This document shows positions 16,004 through 24,139 of a stretch of DNA of 64,000 bases, piece by piece. A program made the translations under genes and the position numbers. The DNA is from Azotobacter vinelandii. Lineage in GTDB: Bacteria > Pseudomonadota > Gammaproteobacteria > Pseudomonadales > Pseudomonadaceae. The stretch's first letter is position 1. Each line of letters starts with the position of its first letter. The notes beneath the pieces are model-generated. The model did not search any database and was not told the origin of the DNA. It saw only the letters and a program-made list of their open reading frames with translations. The DNA is taken from the NCBI RefSeq assembly GCF_001571105.1, contig NZ_BCTD01000015.1, one strand, 5' to 3'.

Positions 16004-17647
16004 TCAATAGCTTTGCAGCTCCTCGCGCAGGCGGGCCAACTGGCCGTCCAGTTCGGTGGCGTAGGGTTCGAGCAGGTACTCGATGGTGGCGGCGCCTTCC
16101 GGATTGGCTAGCGACCGCAAGCGCGCGCACTGGCGGGCTGCGGGGTCCTCGCCGATCTGCCGCTCCAGCAGCAGGACGTCGTGGCTGTACTGCGCCAGGG
16201 TCAGTGCGGACTGGCCGCCCGGGCTGAGCAGCAGGGCCGCCTGGCCGAGGCCGGCGAGCTTGTCGCCGCGCGCGAGGCCGAGCTGCAATTGCAGGCTGGC
16301 GTCGCCGGCGGCCTCGAGCTCCAACTCGGATTTCAGCGAACGCAGCAGTTCGGCGCAACAGATGGCACCGGCCAGGTAGTCGTCGCCGCACTCGCGGCGA
16401 TGGAACAGCAGCAGGCCGCCGTCCTCGTCGAGCGGGTGCAGTTTGCCACCGTAGAACGCCGCAGCCTGCTCCAGGCTGTCGCGATAGCGCCGGCGCAGTT
16501 CCGCCAGCCGTTCGCGGGACAGGTTGCGCAACTGGTCCAGGGGGCCGAGCTGGATGGCCAGCACAGCGCTCTCGCGGGCCTGACGGTGCGAGGCGGACGC
16601 GGGGGCGACGTCTTCGTCGAAGTCCACGCCGAAGCCGGGCTCGTCGCCGGCATCCGGGACCAGCCGGCGCAGCGGCGGGGCCTCGTCGTCCAGGTCGTCG
16701 ATATCGGCGTGCAAGCCGGACAGGGGATGCGACGAGGACTCCGCCCTGGCGTTCGTCGCGCCGAGTCTCGAGGCGTCGGGCACCGCCACGTTGCGCTTCG
16801 CCGGCTCGGGCGTGGCGAAGGGTGGCACCGCCGTGTGGGACATGGGGCGTGAGACCGGCTTCCCGGCGGACGTCCTGGCCGTGGAAGGCGCATCGGACAG
16901 GTCGAGCGACAGCTCGTCGTCCTCGAGTCCGTCGGGCGCTGGGCGGGACGCCCGCTCGGGGGCGAGACGGGTTCGCAACTGGCGGGCCAGGTCGCCGATC
17001 TCGTCCTGGCGTTCGGCGCCGGGGGGCTGGTCGTCCGGCTCGCGCAGCCAGACGCGCAACTGCAGCAGCGGCGTGGAGATGCCGTAGCCCAGGCGCAGGC
17101 CGAGAATCAGCGTCAGCAGCAGCAGGCCCAGGCCGAGCAGGCCCATGTTGCGCAGGCCGATGATGAAGGGCTCGCGGAACTGCGGCATGTTCAGGACGAT
17201 GCGCAGGTGACCGGTCACACTGTCCTGGAAGGTGATGGGCCGGGCGTGGAGGCTGGGATCGCCTTCCGGCGGCATCCGCGGCGGACGGTTGCCGGCTTCG
17301 GCGAGCAGGTGGTTGTCCGCGTTGTAGACGGCCGCGTGGGCGACCAGCGGGTTCTTCGTCAAGTTGCCCAGCAGCACGTTGAGGCTGAGGATGTCGTTGG
17401 CCACCAACAGGTGGCTGGCCGCGGCGCTGGTCTGGGTGGTCAGCGTCTGGCCGAGGGCATCGGCCTGCTCGTGCATGGTCTGGCGGACCTGCAGGCCGAC
17501 CAGCCAGGAATAGAGGGCCAGGGCCAGGATCACCAGCACCAGGCTGTGGCTGACGATACGCAGGGAGACTGGGACGCGCCGCTGGCACAAGGCGCGGAAC
17601 AGCAGGACGAAGAAGTTTTCGGGCTTGGCGGAGGCTGGCCGGGTCAC
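16004..17647 (-). CDS. YtjB/AhpA-like membrane sensor-type protein
   Basis: A 547-residue protein with a first membrane segment at about residues 28-50, a periplasmic region of about 115 residues and a second segment at about 167-190, followed by a HAMP-like stretch and a long cytoplasmic part. Between about 215 and 345 lies an Arg/Ser/Pro/Asp-rich linker of low complexity. The C-terminal ~190 residues are well ordered in appearance and may form a degenerate catalytic fold, but I see no motif. The layout and its divergent position next to serB match the YtjB (Smp) family, whose role is poorly known. Confidence 0.65.
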   Translation of the reverse strand: MTRPASAKPENFFVLLFRALCQRRVPVSLRIVSHSLVLVILALALYSWLVGLQVRQTMHEQADALGQTLTTQTSAAASHLLVANDILSLNVLLGNLTKNPLVAHAAVYNADNHLLAEAGNRPPRMPPEGDPSLHARPITFQDSVTGHLRIVLNMPQFREPFIIGLRNMGLLGLGLLLLTLILGLRLGYGISTPLLQLRVWLREPDDQPPGAERQDEIGDLARQLRTRLAPERASRPAPDGLEDDELSLDLSDAPSTARTSAGKPVSRPMSHTAVPPFATPEPAKRNVAVPDASRLGATNARAESSSHPLSGLHADIDDLDDEAPPLRRLVPDAGDEPGFGVDFDEDVAPASASHRQARESAVLAIQLGPLDQLRNLSRERLAELRRRYRDSLEQAAAFYGGKLHPLDEDGGLLLFHRRECGDDYLAGAICCAELLRSLKSELELEAAGDASLQLQLGLARGDKLAGLGQAALLLSPGGQSALTLAQYSHDVLLLERQIGEDPAARQCARLRSLANPEGAATIEYLLEPYATELDGQLARLREELQSY

Positions 17648-17678
17648 TGATCGCGGCTCGTGAAAAATTCGGGTGGGC

Positions 17679-17684
17679 AGTATA
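17679..17684 (-). promoter_or_regulatory. possible -10 box of the YtjB-like gene
   Basis: TATACT on the minus strand, about 32 bases before the start at 17647. An 18-base-spaced TTACTG could serve as a weak -35 box. The leader would be short. Confidence 0.35.
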
Positions 17685-17793
17685 CGGAATGCCGGGGGCG
17701 CGCAGTAAGGCTTGACGGGGGGAAACCGCCCGGCGGGGTACGTTCGGCGGAGTGGGCGGCCGGCCGGGAAGCGCCCGGTGCGGCGGGCCCTGC

Positions 17794-17799
17794 TAGAAT
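17794..17799 (+). promoter_or_regulatory. possible -10 box of serB
   Basis: TAGAAT lies 15 bases before the ATG at 17815 and 30 before the TTG at 17830. No good -35 box is visible at normal spacing. If used, the ATG would have almost no leader, which favours the TTG start. Confidence 0.35.
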
Positions 17800-17814
17800 G
17801 CCGCCTTCTTTGCC

Positions 17815-19044
17815 ATGGGAGACGGCGCCTTGCGCGAAATTGTCCTGATCAACCTCACCGGGCCGGATCGTCCCGGCCTGACCGCGTCCGTCACCGGCGC
17901 GCTGGCCCGCTGCGGGGCGGGCATCCTCGACATCGGCCAGGCGGTCGTCCACGACACCCTGTCGTTCGGCATCCTGGTCGAGGTCCCGGCCGGGAGCGAA
18001 CTGTCGATCCTGCAGAAGGAACTGCTGTTCGTCGCCCACGGGCTCGGGCAGCAGGTGCGTTTCACCTCCGTTTCCGAAGCCGAGTACGCGGCCTGGGTCG
18101 CCGACCAGGGCAAGCCGCGCTACATCGTCACCCTGATGACGCGCCGGGTGAGCGCCGCGCAACTGGAACGGGTCAGTGCGATCACCGCCCGCCACGGCCT
18201 GGAAATCGAGCAGATCGACCGTCTGTCCGGACGTCTGCCCCTGGACACGCCGGAGGCGCGCAGCAAGGGCTGCATCGAGTTCTCGGTGCGTGGCGAGCCG
18301 GCCGATCCGGCGGCGCTGCGCGCGGAATTCCTGTTGACGGCCCAGGAGCTCAACGTCGACATCGGCTTCCAGCTCGACACGCTGTTCCGGCGTATCCGCC
18401 GTCTGGCGGTGTTCGACATGGATTCGACGCTGATCGAGGCGGAGGTGATCGACGAGTTGGCCAAGGCTGCCGGCATCGGCGACAAGGTCGCGGCCATCAC
18501 CGAGCGGGCGATGCGCGGCGAGCTGGACTTCCGCGCCAGCTTCAAGGAGCGCCTGGCGCTGCTCAAGGGGTTGCCGGAGGAGGTGCTGGAGGAGATCGGC
18601 GCCTCGCTGCGCCTGACCGAGGGTGCCGAGGTGCTATTCGCCGAGCTCAGGCGCCTGGGCTACAAGACGGCGATCCTCTCCGGCGGTTTCTCCTACTTCG
18701 CCCGCCAGGTGCAGGCCAGGCTGGGCATCGACTACGTGTTCGCCAACGAACTGGAAATCGTCGACGGCAAGGTCACCGGGGTGGCTGTCGAGCCGATCGT
18801 CGACGGTCAGCGCAAGGCCGACCTGCTGCGCCAACTGGCCGAGCGGGAGGGCCTGTCGCTGGAGCAGACCATCGCCGTCGGCGACGGCGCCAACGACCTG
18901 CCGATGCTCGGCCTGGCCGGCCTCGGCGTGGCCTTCCGCGCCAAGCCGCTGGTCAGGCAGTCGGCCAGGCAGGCGATTTCCAACCTCGGCCTGGACGGCA
19001 TCCTCTACCTGCTCGGCTATCGCGACCGCGACGGCATCCGTTAG
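17815..19044 (+). CDS. serB: phosphoserine phosphatase SerB
   Basis: A protein of up to 409 residues that catalyses the last step of serine synthesis. Two N-terminal ACT-like regions (about residues 6-90 and 100-185) precede a HAD phosphatase domain with DMDST (Asp201 and Asp203), the Ser motif SGGF and GDGANDLPML. The ATG at 17815 has no ribosome site; a TTG at 17830 has GGGAGA upstream and gives the family-typical LREIVLINLTG start, so the true protein may be five residues shorter. The TAG stop at 19042-19044 shares its G with the left end of a repeat element, so the element may have set the exact end of the gene. Confidence 0.93.
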   Translation: MGDGALREIVLINLTGPDRPGLTASVTGALARCGAGILDIGQAVVHDTLSFGILVEVPAGSELSILQKELLFVAHGLGQQVRFTSVSEAEYAAWVADQGKPRYIVTLMTRRVSAAQLERVSAITARHGLEIEQIDRLSGRLPLDTPEARSKGCIEFSVRGEPADPAALRAEFLLTAQELNVDIGFQLDTLFRRIRRLAVFDMDSTLIEAEVIDELAKAAGIGDKVAAITERAMRGELDFRASFKERLALLKGLPEEVLEEIGASLRLTEGAEVLFAELRRLGYKTAILSGGFSYFARQVQARLGIDYVFANELEIVDGKVTGVAVEPIVDGQRKADLLRQLAEREGLSLEQTIAVGDGANDLPMLGLAGLGVAFRAKPLVRQSARQAISNLGLDGILYLLGYRDRDGIR

Positions 19045-19183
19045 AGCCTGTCCACGATCTGCTGCGCGTTGGCCCTGCTGCGTTGAAAACAGGCTCGGAA
19101 TGCTCATTTACCCTGCGTAAACTCCGCTTCCTCGCCTGTTTTTGCCTTGCATGCCCTTAGCTCGCGAGATCGTGAACAGGCTC
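19044..19183. mobile_element. 140-bp MITE-like repeat element
   Basis: The ends are 17-base inverted repeats with one mismatch (GAGCCTGTCCACGATCT at 19044-19060; its partner at 19167-19183). Both flanks carry TTA (19041-19043 and 19184-19186), which looks like a three-base target duplication. Inside are nested inverted repeats, including AAAACAGGC with GCCTGTTTT, and TTTAC with GTAAA. It encodes nothing. TNA-type duplications are known for some IS5-family elements, so a non-autonomous derivative of such an element is plausible. Similar repeats are, from memory, common in this bacterial group. Confidence 0.7.
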
Positions 19184-19192
19184 TTAGGTAGG

Positions 19193-20266
19193 TCAGGGCT
19201 TGATCGCCACCTTGAGCACGCCGTCGCGCTGGTGGGCGAACAGGTCGTAGGCGGCCTCGATGTCGTCCAGCCGGTACTGGTGGGTGACCAGCGGCTTGAG
19301 GTCGACGCGCCCCGAGGCGACCACGTTGAGCAGGCGGCGCATGCGTTCCTTGCCGCCGGGGCACAGCGAGGTGACGATGCGGTTGTCGCCGAGACCGGCG
19401 TGGAAGGCGCCGAGGGGAATAGTCAGGTCGCTGGAGTAGACGCCCAGGCTGGACAGGGCGCCGCCCGGCTTGAGCACGCGCAGGGCGCTCTCGAAGGTCG
19501 ACTGCAGGCCCAGCGCCTCGATCGAGGCGTCCACCCCGCGCCCGCCGGTCAGCCGGAGGATCTCGTCCACCACGTCCACCTTGCGGAAGTTCAGGGTGAC
19601 GTCGGCGCCGAGGCGCCGGGCGATCTCCAGGCGTTCGTCGACGCCGTCGATGGCGATGATGGTGCTGGCGCCGCGCAGCTTGGCGCCGGCGGTGGCGCAC
19701 AGGCCGATCGGGCCCTGGGCGAACACCGCGACGATGTCGCCGATCCGGATGTTCGCCGCCTCGGCGCCGGCGAAGCCGGTGGACATGATGTCCGGGCACA
19801 TCAGCACTTCCTCGTCGCTCAGGCCGTCCGGCACCGGCGCCAGGTTGGCCTGGGCGTCGGGCACCAGCACGTATTCGGCCTGGGTACCGTCGATGCTGTT
19901 GCCGAAGCGCCAGCCGCCCATCGGCTTGTAGCCGTGGCAGGCGCAGCCGCCGTCCTGGGACGGGTAGCCATCCTGGCAGGCATAGGAGGTGAAGCTCGGG
20001 CAGATGGCGCCGGCGATGACCCGCTGGCCTTCGCTGTAGCCCTTCACGTTGCTGCCGAGCTTCTCGACGATGCCCACCGGCTCGTGGCCGATGGTCAGGC
20101 CCGAGGCCACCGGGTATTCGCCCTTGAGGATGTGCACGTCGGTGCCGCAGATGGTGGTGGTGGTGATGCGCACCAGGGCGTCGTCCGGTCCGACGTCGGG
20201 GATGGGCTTGTCCTGCAGTTCGATGCGGCCGGGCTCGACGAACACGGCGGCTTTCATCATGGGCAT
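19193..20266 (-). CDS. zinc-dependent alcohol dehydrogenase
   Basis: A 357-residue medium-chain dehydrogenase. The catalytic zinc ligands fit CGTD (Cys about 40), GHEPVG (His about 61) and the downstream acidic ligand. A Cys-containing segment at about residues 90-112 (CPSFTSYACQDG and GGCACHGY) replaces the usual four-Cys lobe. The nucleotide-binding stretch FAQGPIGLCATAGAKLRGA lies near 185-205. The insertion resembles secondary alcohol (isopropanol-type) dehydrogenases. AAGGAG lies before the ATG. In Pseudomonas the neighbours serB and fimX are adjacent, so this gene was probably inserted here. The substrate is uncertain. Confidence 0.8.
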   Translation of the reverse strand: MPMMKAAVFVEPGRIELQDKPIPDVGPDDALVRITTTTICGTDVHILKGEYPVASGLTIGHEPVGIVEKLGSNVKGYSEGQRVIAGAICPSFTSYACQDGYPSQDGGCACHGYKPMGGWRFGNSIDGTQAEYVLVPDAQANLAPVPDGLSDEEVLMCPDIMSTGFAGAEAANIRIGDIVAVFAQGPIGLCATAGAKLRGASTIIAIDGVDERLEIARRLGADVTLNFRKVDVVDEILRLTGGRGVDASIEALGLQSTFESALRVLKPGGALSSLGVYSSDLTIPLGAFHAGLGDNRIVTSLCPGGKERMRRLLNVVASGRVDLKPLVTHQYRLDDIEAAYDLFAHQRDGVLKVAIKP

Positions 20267-20383
20267 GGCGGTCTCCTTTTCCGGGCGGGCGATGTTGGCA
20301 GTCTAGGCGCATGCCGCGAGCCGCGACCCGGACCCAGGTCAACCTTCGGGAAGGGACCGGCATGGCATGCCGGCCCGGCCGCG

Positions 20384-20726
20384 CTACGCCTCGCGCGGGA
20401 ACTCGTGGTCCGGCGCCCGCAGGTAATGCCCCTGGACGTAGCTGACCCCGGCCTGCCAGGGGGCGCCAGTGCGCCGGCGCTGCCGATGCCCGGCACCATG
20501 CTCGGCTTGCCCCTGGCATGCGGCTCGCCCGGAGTAGGGCCTTGGGGCTTTCCCGGCCCGCCTCGTCGGTGAGGGTGCCGGTCGGGGAACGGTCGATCTT
20601 GAGGTCGTCCACCGGTAGATGACGAAGCGTGTTGAAGAGACCGGACGCGCGGCCGAAATGGAGCGGCAGCGTGCCCTCGCCGTGGCCGCAGCCGTAGTTC
20701 TTCAGGACGCCACGGATGCCGCTCGC
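20384..20726 (-). pseudogene. fimX: remnant of a FimX-type EAL-domain gene
   Basis: On the minus strand, pieces of a C-terminal EAL domain appear in two frames: LFNTLRHLPVDDLKIDRS near 20600-20645, DEAGRESPKALL near 20550, and WQAGVSYVQGHYLRAP near 20405-20455, ending with TAG at 20384-20386. The DxxKID and YVQGxYLQ segments are hallmarks of EAL proteins; the last part resembles FimX more than canonical EAL domains. The frame changes at least once and the rest of the gene (REC, PAS, GGDEF) is gone. In P. aeruginosa fimX lies between psd and serB, exactly here. The reading frame is broken, so no functional product is expected. Confidence 0.7.
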
Positions 20727-21587
20727 TCAGACGGATGCCTGGCCGATCGCCTGGCCCATGCGCAGTTCTCCGAGGGGGGCGAGCCCGTCGCGCCAGCGTA
20801 CCCGGTCCGCTCCGAACAGGAGGATGACCGTCGAGCCGAGTCTGAAGCGCCCGAGTTCCGCACCCTTGTCCAGGCGGACCGGCGGATGCGTCGCCTCGTC
20901 GTAGCGCCAGCGCTTGATCTGGCGGGGCGGCGGGGTGACCACCCCGGCCCAGACCGTCTCGATGCTGGCGACGATCATGGCGCCGACCAACACCACGGCC
21001 ATGGGGCCGCACTCGGTATCGAACAGGCAGACCAGGCGCTCGTTGCGGGCGAACAGCTCGGGGACGTTCTCCGCGGTGAGGCGATTCACCGAGTACAGCT
21101 TGCCCGGTACATGGATCATCTCGCGCAGGGTGCCGGCCAGCGGCATGTGCACGCGGTGATAGTCCCTGGGCGACAGATAAACGGTGGCGAAGTTGCCGCC
21201 CTGGAAGGACGCGGCGCTGGCCGTGTCGCCGCCGAGCAGTTCCTGCACGCTGAAGCTGTGGCCCTTGGCCTGGAAGACACGGCCCTGCTCGATGCTCCCG
21301 AGCTGGCTGACGGCGCCGTCGGCCGGGCTGAGGATGGCGCCGGGCGTCGGGTCGAGAGGGCGGGCGTCCGCCTTCAGGGCGCGGGTGAAGAAGGCGTTGA
21401 AATGCTCGTAGGCGGTCGGCTCCTCGATCAGCGCCTGGCCCATGTCGACCTGGAAATGGCGGGCGAAGGCCTTGATCAGGCTGTTCTTGACCCAGGGAAC
21501 GCGGCATTCGGCGAGCCGGCCGGCCGCGCGCGACAGCAGGTGGTGGGGCAGCAGGTGCTGGCCGAGGAGGAACAGACGGTCTTTCAT
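20727..21587 (-). CDS. psd: phosphatidylserine decarboxylase proenzyme
   Basis: A 286-residue proenzyme that makes phosphatidylethanolamine at the inner membrane. The self-cleavage site LGST is present (Gly251-Ser252); the serine becomes the pyruvoyl group of the small alpha chain. The catalytic Asp/His region appears as SPADGAV and YHRVHMPL. Length agrees with the family. It is nine bases from rhdA on the same strand, so the two may be cotranscribed. Its stop directly abuts the fimX remnant. Confidence 0.93.
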   Translation of the reverse strand: MKDRLFLLGQHLLPHHLLSRAAGRLAECRVPWVKNSLIKAFARHFQVDMGQALIEEPTAYEHFNAFFTRALKADARPLDPTPGAILSPADGAVSQLGSIEQGRVFQAKGHSFSVQELLGGDTASAASFQGGNFATVYLSPRDYHRVHMPLAGTLREMIHVPGKLYSVNRLTAENVPELFARNERLVCLFDTECGPMAVVLVGAMIVASIETVWAGVVTPPPRQIKRWRYDEATHPPVRLDKGAELGRFRLGSTVILLFGADRVRWRDGLAPLGELRMGQAIGQASV

Positions 21588-21596
21588 CGGGTTTCC

Positions 21597-22412
21597 TTAA
21601 AGCTCCACCGGCGTGTCCGGATGGTTGCCCCATTCGCCCCAGGAACCGGCGTAGCCCTTGACCCGCGGGTAGCCGAGGGCCTTGGCGATCAGGTAGGTCA
21701 GGCCGGAGCGGTGATGGGTCTGGCAGTGGGTGACGATTTCCTTGTCCGGGGTGATGCCCAGTTCCTCCAGGCGTCCGGCGATATCGGTACGGATGCGCAG
21801 GGCGCGGCTCGGGTCCATGGCGGCGGTCCATTCGAAGTTGACCGCGCCGGGGATGTGCCCGCCCTTCGCGGCGAGCACCTTCTCGCCGCGGTACTCCTGG
21901 GGCGAGCGGGCGTCCCAGATGGCCAGGTCGGCGGCGCCGAGCCGGCCCAGCAGGTAGTCGCGGCTGGCGGTCGGCTCGTCGTGCAGGCCGAGTGCGACGG
22001 GGCCGCCGGCCGGCGCCGGGAGTTCCCGGGACAGCGGCCGGCCCTCGGCCAGCCAGGCGGTGAGGCCGCCGTTCAGGTAGTGGTAGCGCCGCTGGCCGAT
22101 GACGTCGAGTAGCCATATGAAACGCCCGGCCCAGCCGCCGCCCTCGTCGTCGTAGACCACGTAGACCGCCTCCGGGCGGTGGCCGAGTTCGCCGAACAGG
22201 CTTTCCAGTTGTTCCCTGGGCGGCTGCAGGCCGGGCGCCGGCGGCTGGCCGAGCTGGGTACGCTTGGGGTCGACGAAACGCGCGCCGGGAATGTGTCCCT
22301 CGGCGTAGCGGGCGGCACTGGTCAGGTCGACCAGGATCAACTCGGGCGCCGACAGGCGAGCCTGCAGATCGGCCGGCTCGATGACCAGCGGCAGCGAAGC
22401 GAAATCGTCCAT
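21597..22412 (-). CDS. rhdA: thiosulfate sulfurtransferase (rhodanese) RhdA
   Basis: A 271-residue tandem rhodanese. The active-site loop HCQTHHR carries Cys230; the N-terminal domain has lost its Cys, as in other two-domain rhodaneses. Length, Cys position and loop agree with what I recall of Azotobacter vinelandii RhdA, a structurally studied enzyme in sulfur transfer and redox balance. It moves sulfane sulfur from thiosulfate to cyanide or thiol acceptors in vitro. The gene lies between psd and rsgA as in Pseudomonas, but motA and motB, which I expect between rhdA and rsgA there, are missing. Confidence 0.95.
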   Translation of the reverse strand: MDDFASLPLVIEPADLQARLSAPELILVDLTSAARYAEGHIPGARFVDPKRTQLGQPPAPGLQPPREQLESLFGELGHRPEAVYVVYDDEGGGWAGRFIWLLDVIGQRRYHYLNGGLTAWLAEGRPLSRELPAPAGGPVALGLHDEPTASRDYLLGRLGAADLAIWDARSPQEYRGEKVLAAKGGHIPGAVNFEWTAAMDPSRALRIRTDIAGRLEELGITPDKEIVTHCQTHHRSGLTYLIAKALGYPRVKGYAGSWGEWGNHPDTPVEL

Positions 22413-22465
22413 GGCATGGCTCCAGGCAGGGTTGAGGAGGGAGAATTGTAAGACAAAGGCGGTTT

Positions 22466-23497
22466 TCAGTATTCGGGCTCGGGCAGGCTGGCGAGGATAT
22501 GCCGGTAGCTGGCCATGCGCTGCGGCTGGATGCGGCCTTCGTCGAGGGCCTTGAGCAGCGCGCAGCCGGGTTCGCGGTCGTGCCGGCAGTCGCGGAAGCG
22601 GCAATGGCCGAGCAGGTCGCGGAACTCGATGAAGCCGGCCTCGACATCCGCGCGGCTGACGTGGCCGAGGCCGAACTCGCGGATGCCGGGCGAGTCGATC
22701 AGTTCGCCGCCGCCGGGAAAATGGAACAGCCGGGCGGTGGTGGTGGTGTGCATGCCCTTGCCGGTCTGTTCCGAGAGGGCGCCGACGCGGGTGTCGACCC
22801 CGGGCAGCAGACTGTTGACCAGCGACGACTTGCCCACCCCGGACTGGCCGACGAAGACGCTGACATGACCGTCCAGCGCCGCCTGCAGTTCCTGCATGCC
22901 GGCGCCCTGGCGGGCCGAGACCTCCAGCAGGGGGTAGCCGAGACGCTGGTAGGTGGCGAGCAGGGCGTCGAGGCCGGCGGCGTTTTCCTCGTTCACCAGG
23001 TCGGCCTTGTTCAGCAGCAGCAGCGGGCGGATGCCGGCGTGCTCGGCGGCGACCAGGTAGCGGTCGATGAGGTTGGCATGGGGCTCGGGCAGCGGGGCGA
23101 AGACGATGACGATCCGGTCGACGTTGGCCGCCACCGGCTTGAGCTGGCCGCGCATGTCCGGCCGGCACAGTTCGCTGCGCCGCGGCAGTTGCGCGACGAT
23201 CACCCCGCCCCCCTGGTTGCCGGCGCGCCAGACCACCCGGTCGCCGGTGACCAGTGCCGGCAGGTTGGCGCGCAGGTGGCAGCGGCAGACCTGTCCGGCC
23301 AGCTCGCCGTCCTCGGCCTCGACCTCCACCTGGACGCCGAAGTGGGCGATCACCAGGCCGTTCTGCTCGGGGCCGAGGTCGCCGCCCTCCAGTTCTTCCA
23401 CGGCGCGTGACTCGCGCTTGGCGGCGCGGGCGGCACGTTCTTCCTGGATCTTTTCGATGCGCCAGCTCTGGCGGCGGGTCAGTTGGCGTTTGGCCAT
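22466..23497 (-). CDS. rsgA: ribosome small-subunit GTPase RsgA
   Basis: A 343-residue circularly permuted GTPase that assists late 30S maturation. An OB-fold N-terminal part is followed by the permuted motif order: NKAD (G4), GQSGVGKSS (G1) and DSPG (G3). The C-terminal zinc knuckle is CRFRDCRHDREPGC. The start at 23497 gives the basic N-terminus MAKRQLTRRQ typical of the family. It is divergent from orn, with an 84-base gap holding a symmetric promoter palindrome. Confidence 0.94.
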   Translation of the reverse strand: MAKRQLTRRQSWRIEKIQEERAARAAKRESRAVEELEGGDLGPEQNGLVIAHFGVQVEVEAEDGELAGQVCRCHLRANLPALVTGDRVVWRAGNQGGGVIVAQLPRRSELCRPDMRGQLKPVAANVDRIVIVFAPLPEPHANLIDRYLVAAEHAGIRPLLLLNKADLVNEENAAGLDALLATYQRLGYPLLEVSARQGAGMQELQAALDGHVSVFVGQSGVGKSSLVNSLLPGVDTRVGALSEQTGKGMHTTTTARLFHFPGGGELIDSPGIREFGLGHVSRADVEAGFIEFRDLLGHCRFRDCRHDREPGCALLKALDEGRIQPQRMASYRHILASLPEPEY

Positions 23498-23528
23498 GGC
23501 TCGGGAGGTCGGGTGGCTGGGGGCGGCG

Positions 23529-23557
23529 AGTTTAGCATGGGCCGGCCCTGCTAAACT
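23529..23557. promoter_or_regulatory. divergent overlapping promoters of rsgA and orn
   Basis: Perfect nine-base arms, AGTTTAGCA at 23529-23537 and TGCTAAACT at 23549-23557, flank the palindromic core GGGCCGGCCC. Each arm reads as an extended -10 box (TGCTAAACT): 23552-23557 toward orn, 23529-23534 toward rsgA. With 17 bases between them, each -10 falls at the -35 position of the other promoter. Both leaders would be about 20-25 bases. Confidence 0.5.
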
Positions 23558-23581
23558 GCGGCAAAGCCACGGAGTATAGCC

Positions 23582-24124
23582 ATGCAGAACCCGCAGAATC
23601 TGATCTGGATCGACCTGGAAATGACCGGTCTGAATCCGGAAAGGGACGTCATCATCGAGATGGCGACCATCGTCACCGACAGCGAGCTGAACATCCTGGC
23701 CGAGGGACCGGTGATCGCCGTGCACCAGAGCGACGAGATCCTCGCCGGCATGGACGAGTGGAACACCCGCCAGCATGGCCGCTCCGGCCTGACCCAGCGG
23801 GTCCGTGACAGCCGCATCGATACCGCGACGGCCGAGGCCCGGACCCTGGCCTTCCTCGAACAGTGGGTACCCAGGGGCAAGTCGCCGATGTGCGGCAACA
23901 GCATCTGTCAGGATCGGCGTTTCCTCGCCCGCTACATGCCGGGCCTGGAGGCCTGGTTCCACTACCGCCACGTGGATGTCTCGACCCTCAAGGAGCTGGC
24001 CGGACGCTGGGCGCCGCAGGTGCGCGACAGCTTCAAGAAGAGCGCCGCCCACCTGGCGCTGGACGACATCCGCGAATCCATCGCCGAACTGCGCCATTAT
24101 CGCGAGCATTTCATCAAGTATTGA
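23582..24124 (+). CDS. orn: oligoribonuclease Orn
   Basis: A 180-residue DEDDh exonuclease that degrades 2-5 nt RNAs, including pGpG from cyclic-di-GMP breakdown. The first metal motif is WIDLEMTGL near the N-terminus; HYRHVDVSTLKEL and HLALDDIRESI supply the later acidic and His residues. GGAG lies eight bases before the ATG. It is transcribed alone from the palindromic promoter shared with rsgA; the next gene is convergent. Confidence 0.95.
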   Translation: MQNPQNLIWIDLEMTGLNPERDVIIEMATIVTDSELNILAEGPVIAVHQSDEILAGMDEWNTRQHGRSGLTQRVRDSRIDTATAEARTLAFLEQWVPRGKSPMCGNSICQDRRFLARYMPGLEAWFHYRHVDVSTLKELAGRWAPQVRDSFKKSAAHLALDDIRESIAELRHYREHFIKY

Positions 24125-24139
24125 GGGTCGAGGGGCGGG

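Noticed and set aside
19044..19183. serB terminator only
   Set aside because: The long inverted ends and TTA flanks fit an inserted repeat better than a simple terminator, though it may also terminate transcription.
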